Assembly (NCBI GenBank): GCA_030432135.1
Contig: JAUIHD010000016.1
Location: 1 to 8,226, forward strand
From: a bacterium
Lineage (GTDB): Bacteria; Patescibacteriota; Minisyncoccia; Phycocordibacterales; 1-14-0-10-42-12
Length of the DNA: 8,226 nucleotides
Direction of reading: 5' to 3'
Part shown: piece by piece, positions 1-6,175 of the stretch
Layout: each line of letters begins with the position of its first letter
How positions within the stretch are numbered: the first letter of the stretch is position 1
The notes under the pieces: generated by a model
Database searches by the model: none
Seen by the model: only the letters and a program-made list of their open reading frames with translations
What the model was told of the DNA's origin: nothing
Program-made: the position numbers and the translations under genes

Positions 1-134
1 GCATAAATAAACATCAAATCTTCTGGTGATACAGCTAATAAATCACCAAATAGGTAACTCATTAGATCGACACGAACATTGTCCAAAAAGCTTACTGACA
101 CCAAAAAACCTACAAAGAAAGCTAAAAAATAATC
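1..134 (-). pseudogene. znuB: 5'-truncated zinc/manganese ABC transporter permease (ZnuB/ABC-3 family) fragment, continuing past the window edge
   Basis: Read on the minus strand from position 134, in the same frame as the upstream MFS stop codon, the sequence is open to the window edge. It contains [15 protein letters not shown] followed by SPEDL. From memory this matches the E. coli ZnuB segment [20 protein letters not shown], at roughly residues 105-125. ZnuB-type permeases form the membrane channel of ABC importers for Zn or Mn. About 85-90 residues that should precede this motif in the family are absent: the frame reads back directly into the TAG of the MFS gene, and the sequence beyond it is genuine MFS coding. 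In-frame TTG and GTG codons exist but would give a protein lacking the first helices, and no ribosome binding site is seen. The most likely reading is a gene that lost its 5' end by insertion or rearrangement. Homology is strong over a short stretch; the truncation call depends on what lies left of position 1. Confidence 0.68.
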
Positions 135-1313
135 CTATCTACTATCTTTCATTGGGAGTATTAAGGCAGATCCTGCAATTATAATCATGGCCAATATGAG
201 CCATATCCATGTAAATGAAAGGTAGCCGAAAGTTATTGCACCGATCAAACCAACAAAAGCATAAGCAATAGGACGTGTCATACGAAAAAGAGATATAAGG
301 GAGCTGTCGCTCTCTTTTATCTGTCTAAAGAAGTGTGTTTCTGAAGTGATTTCTGCAAAACTTGCACCAATACGTGAGGCAAATAGAATTGCTGCCCAAA
401 GCAGGAAATTCACAGAGCCGTTCATGAATACTATGGCGATTAAGGAGCTTGCCATAATAACAAAACCTACAAGCATGAACTCTTTTTCGCCAAATCGCGT
501 ATCAGCAAGTCGTCCTATAGGGATCTCAAAAATAAGAAATGGTACTAGCATAATGGTAAAGAGTAGGCCTATCTTGTCCCAAGAGAACCCAGTTTGTTCA
601 ATAAGATACAAAGATAGATAAATTGCCATAACAGCGTAGAATATTTGTAGTATGAGTTGTGAAATAAGAGAATAAACAACATTTCTTCTTTTTTTGAGTT
701 TTTGTATGCCGAGCCATATTTTATCTTTTTTGTTGTAGGTTATTTTTGTGCGGCGTAATTTACTGATTGTGATAAACAAAAATGGAATAAATACAAATGT
801 CGAGATAACATAAACCATTTGATATCCTTGAGTTTCGACTATTTTTCCTACGATAAAGGGGGTAATGACAAACATAAGATTGCCAAGCGTAATATAAGCT
901 GCTCGTACATCACCAGTGGTCTCCTCTTTGTGAGTCGCGTTTTCCAAGTAGATGTCAAGAGTGAAGTAGATAATTGATATGGAAACTGAGTGCATCAAAA
1001 ATGAAAAGATGATGCTCGTATCATTAAGTCCAAGAGCAAGGCCTATGATTGCGAGAATTTCTATAACAACAGTGAAAAAAGTTACAGTAAATACACCGAC
1101 TTGTGAGATTACTTTGGGTAGTATGGCAAAGTTTATGATTGTGATTATCGATGCCGTAAGAAATACGAGACTTACAAGTTCATATGAAAGAAATATATCA
1201 AGGTATGCCGAGTTGATAAAAAGAATGAGTGCATAGTGGAGAGCAATAATACTGTTCGCAACATACACCCACCAAACGGTCGGTATCTGTCTCTCTTTCA
1301 ACAAATAATCCAT
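135..1313 (-). CDS. Major facilitator superfamily (MFS) transporter
   Basis: This is a 392-residue polytopic membrane protein with about 11-12 hydrophobic segments. They fall in two bundles, separated by a basic cytoplasmic loop at about residues 185-212 (KLRRTK...KLKKRR). This is the usual 6+6 MFS layout and the usual length. An MFS motif-A-like loop, GRLADTRFGEK, lies at residues 267-277, between the second and third helices of the C-terminal half. The substrate cannot be told from sequence; drug or metabolite efflux is a common role for this shape. The ATG at 1313 has no Shine-Dalgarno sequence. A TACAAT -10 element ends six bases before it, so the mRNA may be leaderless. The gene is divergent from the orphan gene at 1429, and its stop abuts a truncated ZnuB frame. 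Base composition is AT-rich like the other native genes. Confidence 0.85.
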   Translation of the reverse strand: MDYLLKERQIPTVWWVYVANSIIALHYALILFINSAYLDIFLSYELVSLVFLTASIITIINFAILPKVISQVGVFTVTFFTVVIEILAIIGLALGLNDTSIIFSFLMHSVSISIIYFTLDIYLENATHKEETTGDVRAAYITLGNLMFVITPFIVGKIVETQGYQMVYVISTFVFIPFLFITISKLRRTKITYNKKDKIWLGIQKLKKRRNVVYSLISQLILQIFYAVMAIYLSLYLIEQTGFSWDKIGLLFTIMLVPFLIFEIPIGRLADTRFGEKEFMLVGFVIMASSLIAIVFMNGSVNFLLWAAILFASRIGASFAEITSETHFFRQIKESDSSLISLFRMTRPIAYAFVGLIGAITFGYLSFTWIWLILAMIIIAGSALILPMKDSR

Positions 1314-1319
1314 CTTTAT

Positions 1320-1325
1320 ATTGTA
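1320..1325 (-). promoter_or_regulatory. Candidate -10 element of the MFS gene, leaderless start
   Basis: On the minus strand the sequence is TACAAT, then ATAAAG, then ATG. TACAAT matches five of six bases of the TATAAT consensus. Its distance predicts transcription starting at or within a base or two of the A of the start codon. No convincing -35 hexamer lies at 16-18 bases upstream, which weakens the call. Confidence 0.45.
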
Positions 1326-1387
1326 CGGATAAATAATATATATGCACTGTATAAAAGTGTTTGTAATGACTTTATAAATGGGTTAAA

Positions 1388-1399
1388 GTCTGAACAGAC
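1388..1399. repeat. Short inverted repeat upstream of the orphan gene
   Basis: GTCTG-AA-CAGAC is a perfect 5-bp inverted repeat with a 2-base centre. It lies 17 bases upstream of the ribosome binding site of the 1429 gene, in the divergent intergenic region. It could be an operator half-site pair, or chance. A weak plus-strand promoter (TTGTAA at 1361, 17-base spacer, TAAAGT at 1384) would have its -10 overlapping it. Neither element is strong. Confidence 0.25.
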
Positions 1400-1415
1400 A
1401 CTGGTCAAAAACAAG

Positions 1416-1424
1416 AAGGAGGAG
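1416..1424 (+). promoter_or_regulatory. Strong Shine-Dalgarno site setting the GTG start at 1429
   Basis: AAGGAGGAG ends four bases before the GTG at 1429, and its core AGGAGG is fully complementary to the 16S rRNA tail. It decides the start codon of the orphan gene. It contrasts with the native genes of the window, none of which has such a site. Confidence 0.8.
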
Positions 1425-1428
1425 AGCT

Positions 1429-1929
1429 GTGGATTCTAATGGAGTACTTGGCGGGCTGCTTTTAGTAGCCTTCACCATCATCGTCGCTTTATGGGCACGT
1501 CTTGGGAGAGAGAAGGAAGAGCATCGGCGTGATATCGCACTCCACCAGGCGCGATTCATTGCAATCGTATACCAACAGGTCCTCAACGTTCTTTTGATAG
1601 AGCACGGGGTTTTTGGATACGTAGTAAGTAGTGAGACTACTGAGGAAGGGGCGGGGCCCGGTAAGAGAGTGTGTTTCTGTATGTCGCGAAGTGAGAGTAT
1701 GTGGGCGACAGATGATCCTGAAATCTGCGTCTACGTCCATACAGATCGGAGTGTGGAAGTTACTCTTAAGTCGCCCTCTGATCAAGAAATAACATGGGAA
1801 GCCGCCCACTTGAAGCTAGACCAGCGGAGCATCCGTGCTCACGCGGTAGAGCCGCTGCGCGGAGCAGTTGCTTCTCTCAAGGCTGTCCTTCAGGGACAGT
1901 TTAGCGAATCTAGTCCTGTTTCTACCTGA
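1429..1929 (+). CDS. Unrecognised membrane-anchored protein, GC-rich orphan
   Basis: This 166-residue product resembles no family I recognise. Residues about 5-23 (GVLGGLLLVAFTIIVALWA) form one hydrophobic helix. It is followed by a charged stretch, RLGREKEEHRR, which by the positive-inside rule places the remaining ~140 residues in the cytoplasm. That soluble part is mixed alpha/beta in appearance, with a Cys pair (VCFC, residues 81-84), a further Cys at 100 and no obvious catalytic motif. The GTG start at 1429 is fixed by a near-perfect Shine-Dalgarno site. GC is about 55% in most lines I counted and 68% near the 3' end, against 35-40% for neighbours, which suggests acquisition from another genome. 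It is a single-gene unit, divergent from the MFS gene and convergent with RNase J, and closed by its own terminator at 1955. That the frame is coding is supported by the ribosome binding site, length and terminator; the function is unknown. Confidence 0.72.
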   Translation: MDSNGVLGGLLLVAFTIIVALWARLGREKEEHRRDIALHQARFIAIVYQQVLNVLLIEHGVFGYVVSSETTEEGAGPGKRVCFCMSRSESMWATDDPEICVYVHTDRSVEVTLKSPSDQEITWEAAHLKLDQRSIRAHAVEPLRGAVASLKAVLQGQFSESSPVST

Positions 1930-1954
1930 AAAGGAGAAAGTCGGACAAGAAAAA

Positions 1955-1988
1955 CGGGTGCCGTGTACACGGCACCCGCTTCTTTTTT
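1955..1988. terminator. Bidirectional intrinsic terminator between the orphan gene and RNase J
   Basis: Positions 1955-1978 are a perfect 24-base palindrome with left arm CGGGTGCCGTGT, able to form a GC-rich hairpin. On the plus strand it is followed by CTTC and six Ts (1983-1988), which would end the 1429 transcript. On the minus strand the hairpin is followed by five Ts (1954-1950), which would end the RNase J transcript, whose stop codon is at 1995-1997. One structure therefore serves both convergent genes. Confidence 0.88.
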
Positions 1989-1994
1989 AGTAAA

Positions 1995-4016
1995 TTACAC
2001 TCCAAGAATTACAGGTATAACGACAGGTCGTTTTGCAGTTTTCTGGAAGAGATATGCGCTTACTGCATCAGTCACTTGTGATTTTATGTAATCGAAATTG
2101 ATAGGATTCATACCCTTGGTTGTAGTCTCAACTGTCTTTTTAATAACCATGCGTGCATTGTTGAGTAGATCTTGTGATTCACGAAGGTATACAAAGCCTC
2201 GAGAAATTACATCAGGACTTTTCTTAAGTTTGCCTGTTTTCATATTAAGGCTGGCAACAATGATAAACATACCGTCGTCAGCAAGCATCTTTCTGTCTCT
2301 AATAACAACGTCTTGGATATTTCCCACAGAGAATCCGTCAACAATTAGTGGACCACCCGGCGCTTTTTGAGGAAGTGTTGTGAGTTTCTCCCCTTTGTCT
2401 GTGATTTCTACAATAGTTCCATTGTCTGGCACAACGATATGGTCTTCAGGCATACCAAGAGACTTTGCAAGGTCTTCATGTACACGAAGCATGTAGTGGC
2501 TTCCATGGATCGGCATAAAGTATTTAGGTTTTACTTGCTTATGAATCCATTCGAGCTCTCCTCGGTTTCCGTGTCCTGTTGAGTGAACAAAGACGTCGCT
2601 TGATCGGTAGTGGATGAGCTTTGCACCTTGTCGTGCAAGGTTATCTTTAAGTCGCTGCACAGCATTTTCGTTTCCTGGGATCACTGATGATGAAAGGAGG
2701 ATGGTGTCTCGTTTGGTCACAGTAAAGTATTTGTGCGTCTTCATTGACATACGCATCAGTGCTGCAAATTCGTCTCCTTGTGCCCCCGTAACAAGAGCCA
2801 CAATTTTGTCAGGAGGGTAGTTGCCCATCTGCTCGGCTGTGATAATGGTTCCTTCTTTTACCTTAAGGTATCCAGTCGTGCGAACGATTTCAATATTTTG
2901 CTTCATGCTACGACCTTCGACTACAACTTTCTTCCCATATCGTTCACATATTTCAATAATATTTGCCATTCGTTCTATTTGAGAAGCAAATGTACCAATG
3001 ATAAGGCGTCCGTTTGTGTTCTTTATGATGTGCTCCATTCCTTCAGTGACTTTTCTTTCTGGGGTTGACCAACCAGGGTGGTCAACGTTGGTAGAGTCCA
3101 TCATAAAGAAGAGTACTTTTTGATCTTTAAAAACGGCGTACTCTTTCTTCTCTGCGTCTGTTGGTTCTTCGTCAATATGGTCGAGTTTGACGTCTCCTGG
3201 TGTGGCAATCCATCCATGCGGAGTCTCAATAATAATTCCCATAGCATCTGGAATAGTATGAGAGACAGCGAAAAATCGCACTTTCAAATTGCCGATAGTA
3301 ATTCGGTCGTTCTTTTCTACCACTTTGATATCAAGAGGGGGGAGGTGAGGGAATTCTTCCTGTCGCTTCTTGATCATTACCGTGGTGAGCGATCGAGAGT
3401 AGACTGGTGGGTTACCAATTCGATTCATAATATAAGGAATACCCCCAATGTGGTCGAGGTGACCATGAGTTACTACAAGTGCGCGTACCTTGTGTTTATT
3501 TTCTTCAAGATATTTTATATTCGGAAGAATGTAGTCGATTCCTGGAGTATCTTCATCTCTAAATTGAAAACCGGCATCGATGACAATAATGTCCTCTCCT
3601 ATTTCAACTGCAATCATGTTGCGGCCGATTTCTTCAACACCACCAAGTGGCATGATACGGATATTGTCTCCGACTGGAGGAATGGCAACAGATGCATGAG
3701 TTTCTCGTCGAGAGCCTGCATGTCGTGTCGGTGGGCGAGATGGTTTTCTTCCGCGGGAAGATCCTCCGCGGGAAACGGGCTTTCGTCCGCCACTATGTGT
3801 TGTTCGTGGTGATCGAGAAGGGGGGCGTTTTTCGGGTGTCTTATTTTCCTTTTCTTCTCCAGCAAAGAGAGGTTTACCTTTTATTTTATTATCATTCACA
3901 GAATTATTTCGTTTTGTATTATTTTGTAATTTAATAGTCCGTACGCGCGGTCCTTTTGGTGAATTGTTGTTAGGAGATGTTCCACCGGAATCTCGTTTAT
4001 AAGTTCGTATTGTCAT
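1995..4016 (-). CDS. rnj: Ribonuclease J (metallo-beta-lactamase/beta-CASP RNase) with long basic N-terminal tail
   Basis: RNase J is a zinc-dependent cytoplasmic ribonuclease with endo- and 5'-3' exonuclease activity that processes and degrades mRNA and matures rRNA. The catalytic region starts near residue 119 (IRIMPLGGVEEIGRN). It shows D147 (DAGF), the HGHLDH metal motif at 184-189, SH at 252-253 and GD at 274-275. The beta-CASP motifs are HSTGHGNRGEL from H478 and MPIHGSH around H504. RGFVY at 606-610 is typical of the C-terminal part. This core is about 555 residues, the family norm. The first ~115 residues are extra: low complexity, rich in R, K, S, P, G and N, probably disordered and RNA-binding. 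The ATG at 4016 lies 15 bases after the stop of the solute-binding protein gene, so the two are probably co-transcribed. There is no Shine-Dalgarno site. Transcription ends at the bidirectional hairpin at 1955. Confidence 0.95.
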   Translation of the reverse strand: MTIRTYKRDSGGTSPNNNSPKGPRVRTIKLQNNTKRNNSVNDNKIKGKPLFAGEEKENKTPEKRPPSRSPRTTHSGGRKPVSRGGSSRGRKPSRPPTRHAGSRRETHASVAIPPVGDNIRIMPLGGVEEIGRNMIAVEIGEDIIVIDAGFQFRDEDTPGIDYILPNIKYLEENKHKVRALVVTHGHLDHIGGIPYIMNRIGNPPVYSRSLTTVMIKKRQEEFPHLPPLDIKVVEKNDRITIGNLKVRFFAVSHTIPDAMGIIIETPHGWIATPGDVKLDHIDEEPTDAEKKEYAVFKDQKVLFFMMDSTNVDHPGWSTPERKVTEGMEHIIKNTNGRLIIGTFASQIERMANIIEICERYGKKVVVEGRSMKQNIEIVRTTGYLKVKEGTIITAEQMGNYPPDKIVALVTGAQGDEFAALMRMSMKTHKYFTVTKRDTILLSSSVIPGNENAVQRLKDNLARQGAKLIHYRSSDVFVHSTGHGNRGELEWIHKQVKPKYFMPIHGSHYMLRVHEDLAKSLGMPEDHIVVPDNGTIVEITDKGEKLTTLPQKAPGGPLIVDGFSVGNIQDVVIRDRKMLADDGMFIIVASLNMKTGKLKKSPDVISRGFVYLRESQDLLNNARMVIKKTVETTTKGMNPINFDYIKSQVTDAVSAYLFQKTAKRPVVIPVILGV

Positions 4017-4031
4017 AAGTGTGTTAATTTA

Positions 4032-5729
4032 CTAATCGGCAAATATTCCCCATACACGTTGTGTATGTATGTACCATGTGCTAATAGTTGCAAATCTTTC
4101 TGAAGCTAAACTGATATCAGGGAAAGAGAAGTTCTCTATCTTCTCTGGCAAGATATAGATGAGATGCGGAGCATACAGAAATACTGCCGGTACGTCAAGA
4201 ATAATCTCCTCTCGTATATCGTTGTAAGAGGTAAGCCACTCTTCGCCATTTGTGGTTGTGCGCATTGTCTCAAGTAACTTATCTACCTTACTGTTTGTAT
4301 AGAGGGCAATATTGAGGCCAGGATCATTTCGTCCAGATGAATGCCAAAATGGGTATAAGTCTCTTGATCGTCCAATAACCTCTCCGAAGAGAAGTGCTTC
4401 GTATTCTCGTGGACGAATGACATTTTGGTTTAGTGCTGTAGGGTCGAAAATTTCAACCTCTACTTCTATACCGACTAATCTCCATGTATCACGCATAAGT
4501 TCTGCTGCTTGTTTAAGCTCGGGAATATCTGTTGTGGTGAGTGTAAAACGAAGAATTTCATCCTCATTTTCATATATACCATCTTCATTTTGCTCCCACT
4601 CGTTTTCTTCAAGAATTTCTTGTGCTTTCGCAATACTGTTTTCGGTACGCTCTATTTCTATGTCGTCAGGTGTTGGTCCATTAAGGGGTACTCCAAACCC
4701 TTGTAATATTCTTTCTATAAGAACCTGTCTATCGATAGCGACAGATAGTGCCTCACGCACTTCGTCATTTGTAAAGATAGAGTTCTTACCTTGGTTAAAG
4801 AAAACACCAAAGATTCGTGGCAAGGTGACTGTCTCTATGCGAAGTTTCTCCGTATCTTCTTTAGAAAGAAGGGCAGGTGAAATACCATGTGCAGAATCTA
4901 TTTCTTGTTTTTCTTTTGCTTCGAGAAGCTTCTCTTCACTTGTGTAGAACTTTGTAATTATTTCCGAGATAAAAGGTTCGCCAGAAACATGATCCTTAAA
5001 AGAAGAGAGGGTGTATTCTGTAGGGATACCACTTTTATCCTCTCTTATAATGCTTATTTTGTATGGACCTGAACCAACTGGTTCTATATTGTTACGGGAA
5101 AGAGAGAATTGTTCAGGAGAAAGATCATTCCATACGTGCTCCGGCAAGATGCCAATAGTCAGATTTTCAATAAATGGAGTAAATGGCTCGTTGAGTATAA
5201 ATTGTACAGTCTTTTCGTCTACTATAGAAACAAGCACATCATTCCAGCTTGATTCACGAGGACTTTTTACTAGTGGGTCGTTGATCATCTCTATGGTGTA
5301 GAGGACATCTTCACTTGTTACTTTTTCTCCGTCATGGAAAACAGCATCATCTCTTATATAGAATGTATACAAGGTGCCATCTTCTGAAATGGTAAATCTT
5401 TCTGCAAGATCAGGCTCTAAACCTTCCGGAGTTATTTTAAGGAGGCCAGAATATATGAGTGATGTCAGGTCCTTGTCTGCTTCAGTGAGTGCAAGTACAG
5501 GGTTAATAAAGCGTGGAGTGCCGATTATTCCTTCAGTAAGAACTCCGCCATGAGCAGGGACTGTCACGAGAAAACGTTCATTTATACGCCACAACATTAC
5601 AATAGTTGTGATGGTTATAAGAATTCCGAGCAGGATAAGAAGCACTCGTTCCATGAGTGATGTGTAGGGAAGTGCTTTACGTATTTTTTGGATTAACCCT
5701 TTCGGTAGTTTTTTAGATGTTCGATCCAC
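4032..5729 (-). CDS. Membrane-anchored ABC transporter solute-binding protein, family 5 (OppA/DppA-type)
   Basis: This is a 565-residue extracytoplasmic solute-binding protein. Residues 1-27 are basic and cytoplasmic, and 28-47 form a single hydrophobic helix (LLILLGILITITTIVML) without a lipobox cysteine. The protein is thus anchored by a transmembrane helix rather than a lipid. The SBP_bac_5 fold begins at about residue 60 with HGGVLTEGIIGTPRFINP. Family hallmarks follow: LIYSGLLKITPEGLEPDLAE (91-110) and FHDGEKVTSEDVLYTIEMI (131-149). Relatives bind oligopeptides, nickel or other small solutes and deliver them to an ABC permease; the ligand here is unknown. No permease or ATPase gene lies within the window. 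The start is GTG at 5729, with no Shine-Dalgarno site; a TACTAT -10 at 5746-5751 would give a leader of about 9 bases. RNase J follows after 15 bases. Composition is native. Confidence 0.88.
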   Translation of the reverse strand: MDRTSKKLPKGLIQKIRKALPYTSLMERVLLILLGILITITTIVMLWRINERFLVTVPAHGGVLTEGIIGTPRFINPVLALTEADKDLTSLIYSGLLKITPEGLEPDLAERFTISEDGTLYTFYIRDDAVFHDGEKVTSEDVLYTIEMINDPLVKSPRESSWNDVLVSIVDEKTVQFILNEPFTPFIENLTIGILPEHVWNDLSPEQFSLSRNNIEPVGSGPYKISIIREDKSGIPTEYTLSSFKDHVSGEPFISEIITKFYTSEEKLLEAKEKQEIDSAHGISPALLSKEDTEKLRIETVTLPRIFGVFFNQGKNSIFTNDEVREALSVAIDRQVLIERILQGFGVPLNGPTPDDIEIERTENSIAKAQEILEENEWEQNEDGIYENEDEILRFTLTTTDIPELKQAAELMRDTWRLVGIEVEVEIFDPTALNQNVIRPREYEALLFGEVIGRSRDLYPFWHSSGRNDPGLNIALYTNSKVDKLLETMRTTTNGEEWLTSYNDIREEIILDVPAVFLYAPHLIYILPEKIENFSFPDISLASERFATISTWYIHTQRVWGIFAD

Positions 5730-5740
5730 AATAGTCTACG

Positions 5741-5755
5741 CACGTATAGTACGTG
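5741..5755. promoter_or_regulatory. Inverted repeat covering the candidate -10 of the solute-binding protein gene
   Basis: CACGTA-TAG-TACGTG is a perfect 6-bp inverted repeat with a 3-base centre, located 12 bases upstream of the GTG start. On the minus strand the sequence TACTAT within it fits a -10 element. Its position on the promoter suggests a repressor operator, but no cognate regulator is present and the -35 is weak. Confidence 0.35.
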
Positions 5756-5783
5756 AAGTGTTTATTTGATAAATAATTAGAGA

Positions 5784-5798
5784 ACGGTAAACGGTAAA
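5784..5798 (-). repeat. Tandem TTTACCG heptamers upstream of the solute-binding protein gene
   Basis: On the minus strand TTTACCG occurs twice head-to-tail (TTTACCGTTTACCG), about 45-60 bases upstream of the predicted transcription start of the solute-binding protein gene. A related arrangement occurs at 6099-6116. It may be a binding site for an activator or repressor, but chance in AT-rich DNA is possible. Confidence 0.35.
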
Positions 5799-5812
5799 TA
5801 TAATATTCTATA

Positions 5813-6037
5813 TTACAAAAGTACTGCGGCGAATACAGAAATGACAAACAGTATTGATACTACTATTGTTGCATTGAAAAGTGTCTTCTCAAAACCACGT
5901 CGTGTGTAGTTGATTGAGCTCATTGAATTTCCACCTCCAAACGCGCTACCAAGGCCCGCTTCAGATCTTTGAAGTAAGACCAATATGATTAGGAGTATCG
6001 CTAGAAGTACCTGTATGTACGGCAAGATTGCTTCCAT
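5813..6037 (-). CDS. secG: Sec translocon subunit SecG
   Basis: SecG is the small accessory subunit of the SecYEG channel that exports unfolded proteins across the cytoplasmic membrane. The product has two hydrophobic helices (about residues 4-22 and 53-73 from the chosen start). They flank the conserved cytoplasmic loop LLQRSEAGLGSAFGGG, the family signature, and length is 74 residues, normal for SecG. I chose the ATG at 6037 over the in-frame ATG at 6055. A TATAAT element at 6047-6052 lies inside the first codons of the longer frame and predicts a transcript starting about 6040, just before the inner ATG. No Shine-Dalgarno site precedes either start. The gene is divergent from the PEP-CTERM cassette and leads the solute-binding protein/RNase J genes, 83 bases upstream of the first. 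Confidence 0.88.
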   Translation of the reverse strand: MEAILPYIQVLLAILLIILVLLQRSEAGLGSAFGGGNSMSSINYTRRGFEKTLFNATIVVSILFVISVFAAVLL

Positions 6038-6046
6038 GTAGAGGGC

Positions 6047-6075
6047 ATTATACATACTTATAGAGGTGAGAGCAA
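6047..6075 (-). promoter_or_regulatory. secG promoter, near-leaderless
   Basis: Minus strand: TTGCTC (6075-6070), a 17-base spacer, then TATAAT (6052-6047), a perfect -10. Transcription would begin around 6040, leaving only about three bases before the ATG at 6037. Confidence 0.55.
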
Positions 6076-6088
6076 ATGCGGCGAGTAC

Positions 6089-6116
6089 TTGACTTTTTGG
6101 TAAAAAACGGTAAACT
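6089..6116 (+). promoter_or_regulatory. Candidate promoter of the PEP-CTERM gene
   Basis: TTGACT (6089-6094, five of six consensus bases), a 16-base spacer and TAAACT (6111-6116, four of six) predict a start near 6123. The promoter lies in AT-rich native-like DNA, and the GC-rich block begins at about 6120. The cassette may therefore have captured a resident promoter. The -10 overlaps the GGTAAA repeat motif at 6099-6116. Confidence 0.5.
6099..6116 (-). repeat. Second TTTACC repeat pair, shared with the region left of secG
   Basis: On the minus strand this reads AGTTTACCGTTTTTTACC, with two TTTACC copies. The ten-base string GTTTACCGTT here is also present at 5783-5792, on the other side of secG. 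Here it overlaps the candidate -10 of the PEP-CTERM promoter and lies about 60-75 bases upstream of the secG start. Confidence 0.3.
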
Positions 6117-6127
6117 ATTCGCCGGAA

Positions 6128-6170
6128 CTCGCTAAGTGGCGAGGCATCTAGATCTAGACAAACTGAGGAG
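6128..6170 (+). promoter_or_regulatory. Structured leader and Shine-Dalgarno site of the PEP-CTERM gene
   Basis: The predicted leader holds three elements. A small hairpin, CTCGC-TAAGTG-GCGAG, lies at 6128-6143. A perfect 12-base palindrome, TCTAGATCTAGA, lies at 6147-6158. The ribosome binding site TGAGGAG lies at 6164-6170, five bases before the ATG at 6176. The Shine-Dalgarno site is what fixes the start; the role of the two inverted repeats is unknown. Confidence 0.55.
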
Positions 6171-6175
6171 ACTTC

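Noticed and set aside
3078..3812. A 244-codon open frame on the plus strand opposite RNase J
   Set aside because: It lies wholly inside the RNase J gene on the opposite strand, its product shows no domain, and all RNase J motifs are intact in the minus frame. It is a shadow of the real gene.
4312..4947. A 211-codon plus-strand frame inside the solute-binding protein gene
   Set aside because: It is Ser/Arg-rich antisense translation without a family match or ribosome site, and the minus-strand frame has clear SBP_bac_5 motifs.
5801..5815. Terminator hairpin TAATAT-TCT-ATATTA at the secG stop codon
   Set aside because: The stem has only A-T pairs and no T-run follows in the minus-strand direction. 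It is too weak to call and is probably AT-rich spacer.
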